Assembly: GCF_014633365.1 (NCBI RefSeq)
Contig: NC_068340.1
Location: 38,278,328 to 38,342,327 of the forward strand
Direction: 5' to 3'
DNA length: 64,000 nt
Source: Diospyros lotus
Lineage: Eukaryota > Streptophyta > Magnoliopsida > Ericales > Ebenaceae
The number at the start of each line of letters is the position of its first letter. Within the stretch, counting starts at the first letter, position 1. The notes beneath the pieces are model-generated. The model was not told where the DNA came from. It ran no database searches and was given only the letters and a program-made list of their open reading frames with translations. The translations under genes were made by a program, and so were the position numbers. Shown here in pieces: positions 27,931 to 40,037 of this stretch.

Positions 27931-28357
27931 CCAATTAATATTATATAATTATTTATTTAATTTATAAGTTTGTAAAATAGATTTAAAATAATAATTTATA
28001 AAAAAAATAATATTTGAACACTTTAAAGTGATATTTAATGTAACACATTTATATTTGTATATTTTGTTGGGTATTTAATCAGTACAAGTATTAAATATAT
28101 CAATTATATAAAATATTATTCTTAAAATTAAATTAACTTAAAAATAAATAATTTAAGGATATAATCGAAACTTTGAAAAATTTGAATGTATATAAAAAAA
28201 AGTCAAAGAATAAAAATTAAATTTATTTAAAATTATACAATTCAGATATATAATTAAAATAATAAAAAAATAAAAAAAGCCAAAAATGTATATTTGAGCA
28301 ATAATTTGCTTTTGAATGCCATCCGATTTAGTGCATGGCTTTGTGGCAGTGAAAACT

Positions 28358-28363
<6 letters not shown>

Positions 28364-28389
<26 letters not shown>
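28364..28389 (+). repeat. (GA)n microsatellite in unit C
   Basis: About 26 bp of GA, homologous to the tracts in A and B. Confidence 0.9.
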
Positions 28390-29449
28390 GTGTTTGGCCA
28401 CCAAAGCACCACATTGAAGAAGGGCGCTGCTCCACTAAACGAACCAAACAATCTTAAAATTTAAAATTTATTTATAAATAAATTATTATACTTTAAATGA
28501 TATAATATAATTTAATTAAATTTTTTAAGTTTATATATGGAATGAACGAACTTAAAATTAAAGTTGTATTTGTTCCTACTTTTTAAAATATTCTTGATAT
28601 AGTAATTTAATTAAATAGAAAAATAATTGTTATAAAATATATATACTGATTTTTATATTTTGCAACATACACATACATATTAAATTTTAAATTAAGAATT
28701 AATTAAAAAAAGTATATTTAATAATTTAAATAAAACTAAATACAAATAACGTAAAGTAATGATACCCAATTCCTATAGTGACCTTAGGGCTTTGAAGAAT
28801 CATGCTAGATGTACATCATTTTTGTACATTTTGAACTATCACAAAGAAATATTATGACCAAAATATCCCTTACCTCCATGCATTTCACATGTCTCTATGC
28901 GCCTCATAAAAAATATTTTTGTCATTGATACACCTTTATATAGTTCAAAATATATATAAAAATATACCAATAACATTATTCGAGCTTTGAGAGATGGTGG
29001 CAGAGCTTTGAGACGTGGTCCCAAAATTGATGTCCCCATAACTGAGGACGAAAATAGAACAAATAGAAATAATTGCTCCCCCACTCTATTTGTTAGAATT
29101 GCCAAGAAAAAAAAATAATTAAATTGCTTAAATTAATAGTAAGATTTTTTTTTTAAAAAATAGTTAATTATGATTTAGTAATTTTAAAAATTACTTAAAG
29201 TGATTTGAATCACACACTTACTCATCCCTCTTTATTTTAAAAATTTTATAAAACTTAAAAGGCATAGATACTTTATACTCCACAAAAGATATAAAAATAT
29301 ATTATATTATATAAATAAAAAATCTATATATAATAACTATATAGTATATTATTTTTATATACAATAAATTATTTATATAACTCGTTGCACTTTCTACGAC
29401 ATGCAAACTACTAATAAAATAATTTGAAGTGCCATAAAAATTAAGGCTG

Positions 29450-30335
29450 TGTTCTCTTTATTTTTTTTAGATCATTTTAAATTTTTAATTTTTTAAAATA
29501 TTAAAAATACATTTATTTTGTTAATTTCAAAAACGTGTTTTTGAAAATAATTTTTTTTATAAATAAAACCCAGAACAACAAAATGTGACTTAAAACACAG
29601 AAAACACACAACCCCCTTCCCTCTCTTCAAATTTCACAAATCTTTCTTCTTTCTCTCTCTCTTCTCTTTTCTCTTTCTCTCTCAAGCCTTGATCGTCAAC
29701 CACGCCCATCATCTCCGTTATTGTCACGAGTCGCCATCGACTTTGCCCGTCATCTTTGTCACCTCCACAAGCTGTCGTCGATCGCCCCCTACTATTTGAT
29801 CTTGTCGGTTGTCTCATTTCTCCTATCTTGTCTCAACCATCATTCAATCTTGTTGGTTGCCATTAGATCTAAGAAGATTTGACCGTTGGATCTCACTGAT
29901 TTTTAGGTATATTGATTGATGGGCCCTTGGGTGTCAGATGGTTGCTTTTGATCGTTGGAAACCACCAACCACAATGACTAGTGGCGATTGGCAATGCATA
30001 TATAGGTATTGATAGAAAATTAAAAATTAGATCTACAAAAATTCAGCCTTTAAATTTGGCCCATTTTTATGTATGTTAACCCTCTTAATTTGGAGTTTCT
30101 AATGATAGGTTCTGATCGTGTGAATCTATGACCGACGGTGGTTGTCGGCAATAAAAAAAGATGTAGGGAGCTGTAGAATAGAATAAGAAAAGAGAAAAAA
30201 ATATAAAATAATTTTTTAAAATAAAAAATGTATTTTTTAATTTTTATTTTAAAAAACAATTTTTTAAAATAACAAAAAAAATATATTTTTAAAATTTTAA
30301 AAATAAATATTTAAAATATAAAATTAAAAATAAAT
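29450..30335. mobile_element. Non-autonomous transposon relic in unit C
   Basis: Duplicate of 25345-26235, with GCTGTGTTCTCTTTATTTTT at the left and CAAAACGGAAGACTC at the right. Frames inside it are low-complexity and differ between the two copies, so none is treated as a gene. Confidence 0.45.
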
Positions 30336-30659
30336 TCAAAACGGAAGACTCAATCAATACACCAACTAAAGTTGCCTTTCTTTTATCGATCGTATACCAA
30401 CTAAAGTTACTTTTCTTTTTTATTTTTAGATTATGCGCTATCATTTGCGCAATTTGTTTTTTTTTATTTTTTATTAACGTATCATTATGAGTGCCTCCTG
30501 CTATTTGACCACACGATTTCAACAAAAAAGATAAATAAAAAAATCCAACAAGTAGATTTCAACTTCTAGTATAACCACAAATATAAGGACAACAAATATT
30601 TTTTATTTTTTAAGATCGTTCCTTGCTAGACTATCTCTTGACCAGAAAATTGCCCTTCT

Positions 30660-30870
30660 TGCCTCCATGGGCGTAGCACAGTTGGTTTTCAGGTAGCAAA
30701 TTGCACCCAAGAATACAGGTTCGAGTCATGACAGTCGCAGTGTGAGAGTTTCACCCTCCTGTGTGAGTGGCTCCTTGTGGGCACCATACACTGTGTCTCA
30801 TACCTAATGTGTTGTCGTGTATCGTGATTAACTCCTTCCACATACATGGATCAATTTGTGGGGGCCCTTA
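30660..30870 (+). mobile_element. tRNA-derived SINE, unit C
   Basis: A tRNA-like head with box A GTAGCACAGTTGG (30673-30685) and box B GGTTCGAGTC (30718-30727), about 33 bp apart, followed by a tRNA-unrelated body with GTGAGAGTTTCACCCTCC and GTCGTGTATCGTGATTAACTCC. It is not a functional tRNA: the acceptor and anticodon arms do not fold properly. Confidence 0.75.
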
Positions 30871-32060
30871 AGGCTGTGAAGCATGGAAACAGTTTGGAGA
30901 TGCCATTTCCGAACTGTTTCCCATTTCAGAAACGGAAAAAACGGCCCGAAACGTTTTTCGGATCATTTGTGTAATTTTTGCAAAATTTTGGACCATTTCG
31001 TAATTTAAGATACTTGACTAGAAACATGTTTCCAGCGAGTGCTGCCATGCCCAAAGACTTGAATCCCTTAAAAATTTGGGACCTATTTTCTTTTCCCTAT
31101 TTTCTTCTTCCTCTTCTTTTTCTTCTTCCAGTGCGGTGGCTTCTTCTTTTTCTTCTTCTTCTTCTTCTTCTTCTAGTGTGGTAGCTTCTTCTTTTTCATT
31201 TTCTTATTCCAGTGCGGCGGCTTCTTCTCAGCGATTGCCGTTTGCTTCCAGTGCATCGATCGCCCTCGCCGCTCCGTTGTCTGCTTCCAGTGCTTCGATC
31301 GCCATCGCTGCCAGTCCTTCAATCGCCCTTACCGCCGGTAGTTATTTCTCTGCCCTCTCGTTGCCGTTACAGATGTCGATTCCCTTCTGTAAGCCCCCAT
31401 CTCTCTCTCTTTATATATATACATATATATATTTTTTACTCTTTATGCAAAGTTTTGAGCAATTACAATCTAAACCTTTCATCTCAGATTGTAAGTTACA
31501 ATGTCAATCTAGCCATCTCATCCATCGACAATTTTGAGTTTTTTATATTCTAATTAGCTATAAGTTGTTATAGAATGTCAAAATTATTAATAAATTATCA
31601 AAAATTAAATAATAATTAATTGATGTTTAGGGGAAGGAGGTCATGAACAAGTTTAAACATGGTTTGCAATTTTTTTTTATTTACGTCTTTTAATTTTAAA
31701 TGTCTATTACTAAAAATGTTTAAATAACTTCTATTTATTGAGTTGATCTTTTACAAAAAGAAATTGTGATATTGTTGAAATGTTTATGTTTGAGCTTTTC
31801 TAAATATTATTGATAGTTGTTTGAATGTATTATGGATTTTACGTTTATGTTTGTTTGAAATTTAAATACATTGTGAAATTTATGTGTATTGTTTATATTT
31901 AAATATTTTTTTATATTAAAAATTATATTTATAAAAGAATCTTTATATTTTTTAAATTTTCACTTTATCCTATATTTTCATTTTCTACTTTTCTAAAAAA
32001 ATAACGTTTCTAAGTTTTCATTCTTTATTAAAAATGTCTCTCATTTTTGTTTCCGTCCAA
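30870..32060 (+). mobile_element. 1.19 kb segment present only in unit C, probable transposon
   Basis: Interrupts sequence that is continuous in unit B (there GGCCCTTAAAAGAGGAGGAATTTCACC). It starts with GCATGGAAACAGTTTGG and CGAAACGTTTTTCGG words like those of the 187 bp hAT MITE, and has a block with repeated TTCCAGTGCGGCGGCTTC-type units and TTCTTC runs (31090-31340). The apparent 153-codon frame there is nearly all Ser/Ala and is not supported as a gene. No target-site duplication was recognised. Confidence 0.5.
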
Positions 32061-32971
32061 GAATTTACCTTAGCACCCAAGAAAATTGCCCTTCTTTTAT
32101 CGAACGTTACATCGGCATCCACAAGGGTCGTAGTATTTAATGGTGGGGGCACGGTCTGCTCTCTTTCCTTTTCTATCGCTATGGTGATTCGTCGGCCCAA
32201 TTTCTGCCAGAACGAATCTGTCAAACTCATCAAGTAGAACGTACGGTGTCTATTTTTCCACATGTGACAGAATTTTAGACCTGGAGGGCTGAGTCAAGCT
32301 CCCTTCCTGCATGTCACATCCCCCAGCAAAGGTCATCTGGCAATAGTACAAGGAGCACGGTTTTCAGCCTTTTTACCGCCTTTTCACTATTCTATGCGTG
32401 TGATTGAGTATTGACGAGGAAAGTGTCTTTTGCAGACTTTTACACTTTTTTAAGATTTGTTTTTCCTTCCTCTTCTCTCTCTCTCTCTCTCTCTCAATGT
32501 TCTCTCTTGCCACACTTACACACTCCCTTGGGCAAATTTTTCCCTCCCCCCCCGGGCGCCGGTTCTATCTCTTTATCCTTCGGACCACATTCCCTCTCCC
32601 AACAAATTTCTCTACATTTTTCATTATTATCAAATATTTTTTATTAATACAATTTAAAATTTGTATTAATTTTAGTTCAGATATATGTATAAATTCGATT
32701 TAAGTGTTTATTAATATTACTTGTACAAGTTATAGTTTTAATCTAATGGTTTATTGTAAACAGAATTAATTTTTTTTTGTCCATTTAATGAAAGCACCAT
32801 ATCATACTATAATCAATTAATTTTAATTTTTCAATAAAATTAAAAAAATAAAATATAAACGTGTAGCTCAATTTTTTTTTCTTAGAAACATTTAAAAAAA
32901 TTAAAGATAAAATGTTTTTTTTTTCTTAAAAACAAACATTTTTATAAAGTTTTCTCTACAAGTAGCTCAAT

Positions 32972-35047
32972 TGTAATACCATGTTTCAGTATAAGATTGT
33001 CACATAATTTAAGTGAGATTAAAATATCAAAACTTAACTTGATAATAAAAAAAAAAGTTTCCGAATCAACCGTAGGGAGTGCCTTGGAACCTTGATGTCT
33101 AAAAAAAATAATATGGTATTAACAAGCATTCCGATATAGGATTTATGGTATTAAAAGAAATCAAAATTAATACTATTTTCAGTACAGCTATGATTCAAGT
33201 TAAAATATTAAATCGCCGTTGAGGACTTTCGGAAAGTAAACGAAACCCTAAGTGGGCTCCAATTTTATGTAAGAATCAACCCTGAAGTGATTTCGAGATG
33301 AAACAAAGGTCTTGTGAGGGTGCATGGACGAAATGTATTTATTGAGTAAATTTGAAATTATTAATTTTAGATTTTAAGTATCTCGATGGTTATTAATTTG
33401 ATATTTGAGGGTGTAATAACAATTATGCAAAGTTTAAAATGGGATTATGAAATTAATTGAGGGTATGGCCTTAAGGTGATGTGATGTGAGGTATGGTGAG
33501 TCCGTATGAGTTATGATTGTGAATTTCAAAAGTTAATACATTATGCATTTGGATCACTTTGGAGTTCAAGCCTGTAAATAGGGTCATGGAATTGTTCTCA
33601 AAATCATTCTATTTGAGAGAGATTGAGGTGAATGAGTTGTACTTGAGAAAGAGAAGAGAAATCTGTAAAATGAAGGAGGAGGGTTAGAGCGAAAATCGAG
33701 ATTGACACGATAATTGAGGTGGTCTGAGATACATTCAAGGTGAGTGTTCGCCCTATAACTCGGTTTATTGTGAGTGGTTCTTACCTTAAACTTGATTTAC
33801 TATGAGTGCTCTTATTTAAAACTTGATTTTATTTTGGGTGGTTTGACCCAATACTGGATTTGTTTTATGCAATCGATTTGACCTACGACAGGTTATTTTC
33901 ATGTGGGAGATTCATCCCAAAATGTTTTATACATGTACATTGAATTTTGTGCGATAAATTGTGTACATTGAAATGTTATTTTCATGATGCATCGAATCAT
34001 GGCATGTGTCATTGGCATGCTTGTGTGTTGTCCCTGTGGGATGTGGGTTGTCAACTTGTGTGTGGCACTTGAGTGATAACACTCGGGATGCACGCCAAGA
34101 ATTAATATTATGTGACCTACTTAGGACAGGGCTGAGACGGACTTCACCCTATGGTACTCAAGTGGTGGGACTGAGAGTTGACACCACCCCGAATGTTGGC
34201 TCTAGTAACAGGGTTGAGAGTGAACACCACCCCAGGTTCCTTTGAGAAATAGCATTATTGTCTAAGTGGGCGTTGATTCTGGGGATAGTATTGATCATCT
34301 TGTGGCCAGAGTTTTGTTAAAATCCGAAATGTTTTTGAGTGGAAGCGTAATGCCTAACATGATATGGGGGTAATATTCGGGTTCATGCATTGAGGTTGTC
34401 CCTCTTAAGTATGATTGTGTTATGCCAATGTATCAATTAGGTTGTGTTGCCTTTAGAGAGATTGCATTTTTTTTCGGTTATGGTTAAGTACTATGTGGGA
34501 TTCTCTTAGACTGGATCATGTTGGGATATGTCGGTTTTGCTTCATGGCCTTGCATATATTCATAAAAATGTATTTGAACTCTTACTTAGATGATTCAGCA
34601 TCTAATTTGAACTGTGTTCCTGAAATATTCAAATGTTCCAGGTGAAAGTAGCGACGCTAAAGGAAAATAGGTTATCGAGATGTAGTCGTCATTTACGTTG
34701 GTGATCTTTACCTTATATTTTGTCTATGTTAGAAGTGTTTAGTAGTTGTTGTTAAGAGATGAGTCTCTATGTATTATGTTTTGAAAATGTCATGTCAAAT
34801 GATGATTCAATTTCTATGTTATAAATAAAGTAAATTTGGTTATGTGAAATTTGAGTTTTCGATTCTATTTCTGTTGACGTGATGATATTACTAGTTTTAA
34901 CTTATTTTTTTAAATTAATATGCTGAAATAATAGATTGGGATTGTCTGGATTTAATTTACGTGGAATATAAGTTGAATGTTTGTTAACAAAAAAAATATC
35001 CTCGAAATCTCGAATTAAGGCTTGCTTAGAAAAAATAAGGCATTACA
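32972..35047 (+). mobile_element. Solo LTR, about 2.1 kb, Gypsy type
   Basis: Begins TGTAATACCATG, ends AGGCATTACA, and is flanked by TCAAT (32967-32971) and TTAAT (35048-35052), a 5-bp target-site duplication with one C to T change. Internal organisation resembles the LTR at 16617-18815, including a GTTCCAGGTGAAAGTAGCGACG stretch corresponding to its CCAGGTAAGGG stretch. No internal coding region, so a solo LTR. Frames such as 34006-34245 are not genes. Confidence 0.82.
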
Positions 35048-35461
35048 TTAATCTCTCCTGCATTTTTCAAGTTTGTTTTTAAGAAGAAAATATGTAAAAG
35101 TGAAAAGGACAAGAAAAAAATTTAAAAATTGAGGTGCATGTGTATTTTATCTTTAAATTTTTTTAAATATTTCTAAGAAAAAAAATGTAAAGGCAAAAAG
35201 AACAAGAAAAAGAGAGAAAATTGAGGTACACGTTTATATTTTATTTAAAAAATTAAAATTAATAATTACTACAGGATAGGATGCTTTCATTAAATGGACA
35301 AAATTTTTTTTGATTCTGTTCATAATAAATCATTAGATTAAAATTAAGACTTGCATAAGTAATGTTAATGAGCACTTAAATTGAATCTATAGATAAATTT
35401 GCTGGGGGAGGGAGTGTGATTGGAGGGATAAAGAGGGGATGTTGTGAGAGAGAAAAGGGGC

Positions 35462-35615
35462 TCCACAAGCATAGCCTAGCGATTAGGGACGAACATGTCT
35501 TGAGAGGTTTGGACTGTAGTTGGTAAGAGGTCCTGTGTTCGATACTTGATCATTGAATTGCGTGATTAACCTCCTCTCTTTATATGTGAGGTCAGTAAAA
35601 AAGAATCCTTAAGTT
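35462..35615 (+). mobile_element. tRNA-derived SINE
   Basis: Box A-like CATAGCCTAGCGATTAGG (about 35471-35488) and box B-like TGTTCGATACTTG (about 35537), followed by a short body with GCGTGATTAACCTCC and an A-rich end. It differs from the SINE in units B and C. It separates two parts of the right arm of the surrounding inverted repeat. Confidence 0.6.
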
Positions 35616-35759
35616 AGAGATTTAGCTTTTGAGAGAAAAAGAAAGGGAGGGAAAATTTTGCATAAGGGAGTGTGTAAGTGTGCCAAAAGAGAGCATTGAG
35701 AGAGTGAGAAAAGAGGGAAGGAAAAATAAATCTACCAAATATACTCTTTCATGTCACTG

Positions 35760-36930
35760 CTATTCATCTACAGCGAGGATGAATAGTAATACTCCGTGTG
35801 ATTGGGGCCAATGTTTCTTTTCTATTATTTGATGGATAAGCCAAATGAAAATGGGGTATAACTTGAAAACAAAAAAAAATTAAAAAAAAAGGGAGATATC
35901 TACATTTTAAAGAGCTTAAGAGAAAAAAGGGTACAATTTTAGGAAAAGGACTCATTACTTGCTGAGTCAATTCTATGAATTGACAATTAATTACTAACTT
36001 CTTTTAATTAAAAATAGTACATAAAAATAAAAATAATAAAATAATATTGGAATACTAGTTAAAGGTGTATTGCATATATGTTTTTACATTTTATTATATT
36101 CAATGATTTAAAAATTAAAAATAATATATAATAAATACATATATACATTAACAAATATTTTTAAGACACTTATTAACATTATTATCTAAAATAACACGAC
36201 ACTAACAAAATTAAATAAAGATTTGGTCGGGGAGATAGAAAAAAGGAGACGCCCACCCAACCCACCACTTTTAAGCCCAAGTGCCATGATGCCGATTGCC
36301 GTGCCATGTGCGGTGTGTCATCTGATTTTCCCATTTTCCTTTTATCTTTTTATCATTTATAAATCAAGAAAAGGCTGACAGCCTGTGGTGTCCAAAGGTT
36401 AAAGTAACATTAAAAAAAATATTTCAGAGATGTTTTTATATTTTTTAAAATATAAAAATACGTGAGTTGAAAATTATTTTTATTCTACGATTTAAAAACA
36501 AAAGTAATTTTGTCTCTTATCTCAACAATCACGTTAAATACAGAATTAATTTGTATTTATGTTTATTTAAATAAATAATAAAATTTATATTTGTCTTTAA
36601 TTGAATAATTATTTTTTATATTAAAAATTATATTAAAAAATCATTATTTTTTTTAATTATACATTTCTTCTGCATTTTTATTTTTAATTTTTTAAATATT
36701 ATTTTCTTATTTCCTTTTTGTATGGTATCTATTTATCCATTTGGTCGGGCCCACAACTACTACAAAGTGATTGAACATGAATGACCAACAAAGTTAAGTC
36801 GCAGTCACGCGTGTTTCTTACTTTTTCATAATTACTTTTTATGTCATGTATTTTGACATAAATATAATGCTTTGATTAGAGTCAAAGATATTAATTATTT
36901 TATATTTTGTTTAGAAAATTTATTAAGTTG
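35760..36930. other. AT-rich intergenic DNA
   Basis: No gene, RNA or clear element end was found. A short GC-balanced stretch at 36230-36330 (ACGCCCACCCAACCCACC) has no coding frame. Confidence 0.5.
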
Positions 36931-37345
36931 ATAAATTTATTAAAATAGCAAGTTAATTAGATTAATAATTATTCAACTTTATATTCTGTTACTATTTAAT
37001 TATTGAACTTTGAAATGTTATATGTTAGTCACTAATATTTCAAAATTGTTATTATTTAATCATTAAACTTTAAAATGTTACTTGTTAGTCATTAATATTT
37101 CAAAATCATTTTTCATTCGTCACTCATGAACTTAAAATTCAGTAGCTAACGAGTGATGAGTAAGAAACGATTTTGAAATATTAATGACTAACATGTAATA
37201 TTTTAAAATTTAGTGACTAAATAATAATAATTTTGAAATATTAATAATTAATATATAATATTTTAAAAATTAGTGACTAAACAATAATAAAATATAAAAT
37301 TAGATGATTATTGATGTAATTAATTCGTAAAATAATGAAAGTTAT
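36930..37345. repeat. AT-rich palindrome with internal direct repeats
   Basis: The two halves are imperfect reverse complements around a centre near 37138. Left: ATATTTCAAAATCATTTTTCATTCGTCACTC. Right: GAGTGATGAGTAAGAAACGATTTTGAAATATT. Each arm is about 190 bp and itself holds two copies of a roughly 70 bp unit with TTAGTCAYTAATATTTCAAAA. It may be a small foldback MITE. No coding content. Confidence 0.75.
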
Positions 37346-39905
37346 GATTGTTCGAAATTAATTATTAAAATTTATTAAATTCCAGTGAAATTTAAAAACC
37401 TCAGTGTCAGTGGGCTCCCACTTTTTCCTATGGAGTTATTATTTTAACTCTAATTGAATGATTTAACATAGATTTGACATTTGATTGTCATTATGGGACA
37501 TTTGATTATGCCTATAGAAGTGAAGTCGAATAAGTAACCTTTTGTTTGACTTTAATTGTAGATAGTGCCAATGCTGATATGTCGCTCGTGAATTTTATAT
37601 AAATTAATGAAAAAATGTCACGTCTGTTATTTTAAAGTTAATGGTGCCAAAAAACATAACAATCTCATGTTTGTATATTATTATAGAGTGGGGGCTACAT
37701 AATTAAAGAGGACTCAAGATTGTGAGTCACACCATTCGTGTACAACTGTACTTATCAGTCTTAATTATCATTACTAAATTAATAAAATAAATATTACCTC
37801 TAATCTTAATGTCAAGTTACTTTATTTAATGGTGCTGTGACATGTATTCATTGTTTGGAACCTTTTGGTTTTAGCTATTGCATACTAAACCGGACACATC
37901 AAAAGTTACGATGGTGATATATATAATTAACTATACTACTAAATGTATATGCTATTGCTTAAATTTTTTCTTTTAATTTAAAAACCAACCTCAAATTGTC
38001 CACACACGTGGCACAATTAAGACCGTACGTTTGGCAATAATCTTTGATATTGTCAGAAACTTAAATTACAACAAAAAAGGAAATAGAAGATTGTGTTTAA
38101 TAAATATACTTATTTTTAGATAAGGTTTATTATTTTTATTTTTAAAAATTATTAATTAATAAAATATTATAAAACGTAATTCATTTATTACCTTTATATA
38201 TTTTTTTAAAAGAAGTGCACTTATTGAATCAATAAAAAATTATTTTAAAATTAAAAAAATTATATTTATTAAAACTTAATCATTACCGACGTTACTTTAA
38301 AATTTTTTTCTTTCTAGAGATATTAAAGGAATATATTTATTAATTTTGAAAACTATTTATATAGAAACAAAAAATAAACAGAAACATCAAATATATTACC
38401 GACGAATACACTTAAATTTCAATACACTCTTAATGATTGGTATAATATGTTACAATATAATATATTTATATTAATTAATAAAATTATTTAAATATTAAAA
38501 ATATATATATACAAATATAGGGGTAAATTAAATCCAATCCGTTAATGATGCATCAATGGGTTCATTTGTCTTTTCCTTTATGTCTGTACTTGGAGTTGGT
38601 GATATTTTAGTGCGAAAAATAATGATATTTTTATAAGTAATATTAATTATTGTTTTTAAAGATAATAATTATGACATAATGAATGATGCATCAATGGGTG
38701 TGCAAGCACTTGAAGAATGGTTTGACTGTTGGTTGGTGCATGCACTTGAAGAATGGTTCGACTGTCGGCCTCCACTTGGTTGTTGAAAATTCATCACACT
38801 TAATGTTGGAATTTAATATTTGAAGCTTAACTCAATTACTATAATTAATTTAATTTTTTTTATTAAGTTAGATAAATTAAGCTTCAACTTAATTTATTAT
38901 AAATACATAATAATAATATTAAGTTAGAATTTTAGGTTAATCGCATTTAATAACAATATTACTTTTAAGACATGAACTTGTAATAATTCCTAATGACCCT
39001 CTCTAATTGTGGATCGTATGCCACCCACACCTATTCTAAGTCTAGTAACCTATTCTAAGTCAAGTAATTACCAACCCTACTTATTTAACTGCCCAATAAG
39101 ATGGCTATTTCTAGATCAAAAAAAAATAATATTATTTATTTAAATTAAAGACGGAGGTGACACATTTTTATTAGGTAATGAAAAAGTGTCACCTAAATTA
39201 GATGAACAGCAGTACTAAAAAAAAACTCTATAAATAAGCCATTTAAACCTAAAAATCTGCACAGAAATTGACCAAAATGCCCTTGACAGCAGGACTCTAT
39301 AAATGGCCCAACTTATAAAGTGGACTCATTTGGGTATTTATTAGGGGCAAACTGAAGCCCAACACGTCTTTTCCTTGATGGAATGCCTTAGGCCCAATTA
39401 CACTTTTTTAAATAATTTGAGCCTATTTTAACCTAAAAACAACGCTTTTAATTCTTGTCGGGTCCAATGTTTGGTCCAATTCATCTTTTTCCTTTTTTTT
39501 TTTTTCTAAATTGAATTCACATTCTCAAAAACACTTTAAATTTTTAAGTACAATTTCCCTTTGTAATTCCTTTTTTGAGAGGGAAGTAGTTGGCAAGGGT
39601 CCAATTCATCTTCTTCTTTTTTTTTTTTTAGAGGAAATTTACTCCTCACCACGTCATTATTGCACTATCCAAATCGTCTTTGAACACAATATTATGGGAA
39701 ACCCCGAACCCAAGCTATCAATATACAAACCTGATTGATTTTGCTTAAACCATTCAAATTCAAATTCAAATTCTAATTCTAATTCTAATTGGAGTTAACA
39801 CTAACATTGGAAATAGAAACTTCTAAAACAGGCAAATTCTAATTTGACTAGATTTGGGTTTAGTTTCCTTTTTTAACTGGGAATTAGATTCATGCAATGT
39901 AAAAA
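37345..39905. other. AT-rich intergenic DNA with minor repeats
   Basis: Two copies of GCACTTGAAGAATGGTTYGACTG lie close together at about 38705-38765, and AATGATGCATCAATGGGT occurs at about 38544 and 38682. A run of ATTCAA/ATTCTA repeats is at 39756-39790. No gene is supported. The last part carries the promoter of the F-box gene. Confidence 0.55.
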
Positions 39906-39908
39906 CCC

Positions 39909-39916
39909 TATAAATA
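39909..39916 (+). promoter_or_regulatory. TATA box of the F-box gene
   Basis: TATAAATA lies 122 bp upstream of the chosen ATG. Transcription would be expected to start near 39940, which leaves the ATG at 39924 outside the transcript and supports the start at 40038. Confidence 0.6.
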
Positions 39917-40037
39917 AATACAGATGCATATATTTGGTTGGAGAGGCCATCACAAATTCACAATTACTACAGCTTTCAACATTAACAATCCACAAAAATC
40001 ATTCCTTCCTTCTTTTACATTACATTACGTACCAACC

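Larger units (their letters stand above)
27226..32525 (+). repeat. Array unit C
   Basis: Direct repeat of unit B from about 23080 on. It begins immediately after the end of B (27225). It carries the same roughly 520 bp insert (27435-27930), (GA)n tract, transposon relic (29450-30335), SINE (30660-30870) and the AACGTTACATCGGC block (32090-32525). An extra 1.19 kb segment (30870-32060) is absent from B. Beyond 32525 the sequence continues into CTCCCTTGGGCAAATTTTTCC, which B lacks because B is cut at this point. Confidence 0.85.
32460..35760. repeat. Large inverted repeat (foldback) interrupted by a solo LTR and a SINE
   Basis: Left arm about 32460-32970, right arm about 35050-35720. Pairs include ATTTAAGTGTTTATTAATATTACTTG with its complement near 35360-35390; GTCCATTTAATGAAAG with CTTTCATTAAATGGAC; AATTTGTTGGGAGAGGG (left arm, complement) with AATTTGCTGGGGGAGGG (near 35398); and CACACTTACACACTCCC with GGGAGTGTGTAAGTGTG (near 35665). 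The centre is split by the LTR 32972-35047 and the right arm by the SINE 35462-35615. Confidence 0.75.

Noticed and set aside
30665..30740. Possible tRNA gene
   Set aside because: Box A and box B are present but the arms of a tRNA do not form, and a tRNA-unrelated body follows; better explained as a SINE.
31076..31553. 153-codon frame rich in Ser/Ala and an overlapping 113-codon frame
   Set aside because: Generated by TTC and CAGTG repeats inside a C-specific insertion; no domain and no splice or promoter context.
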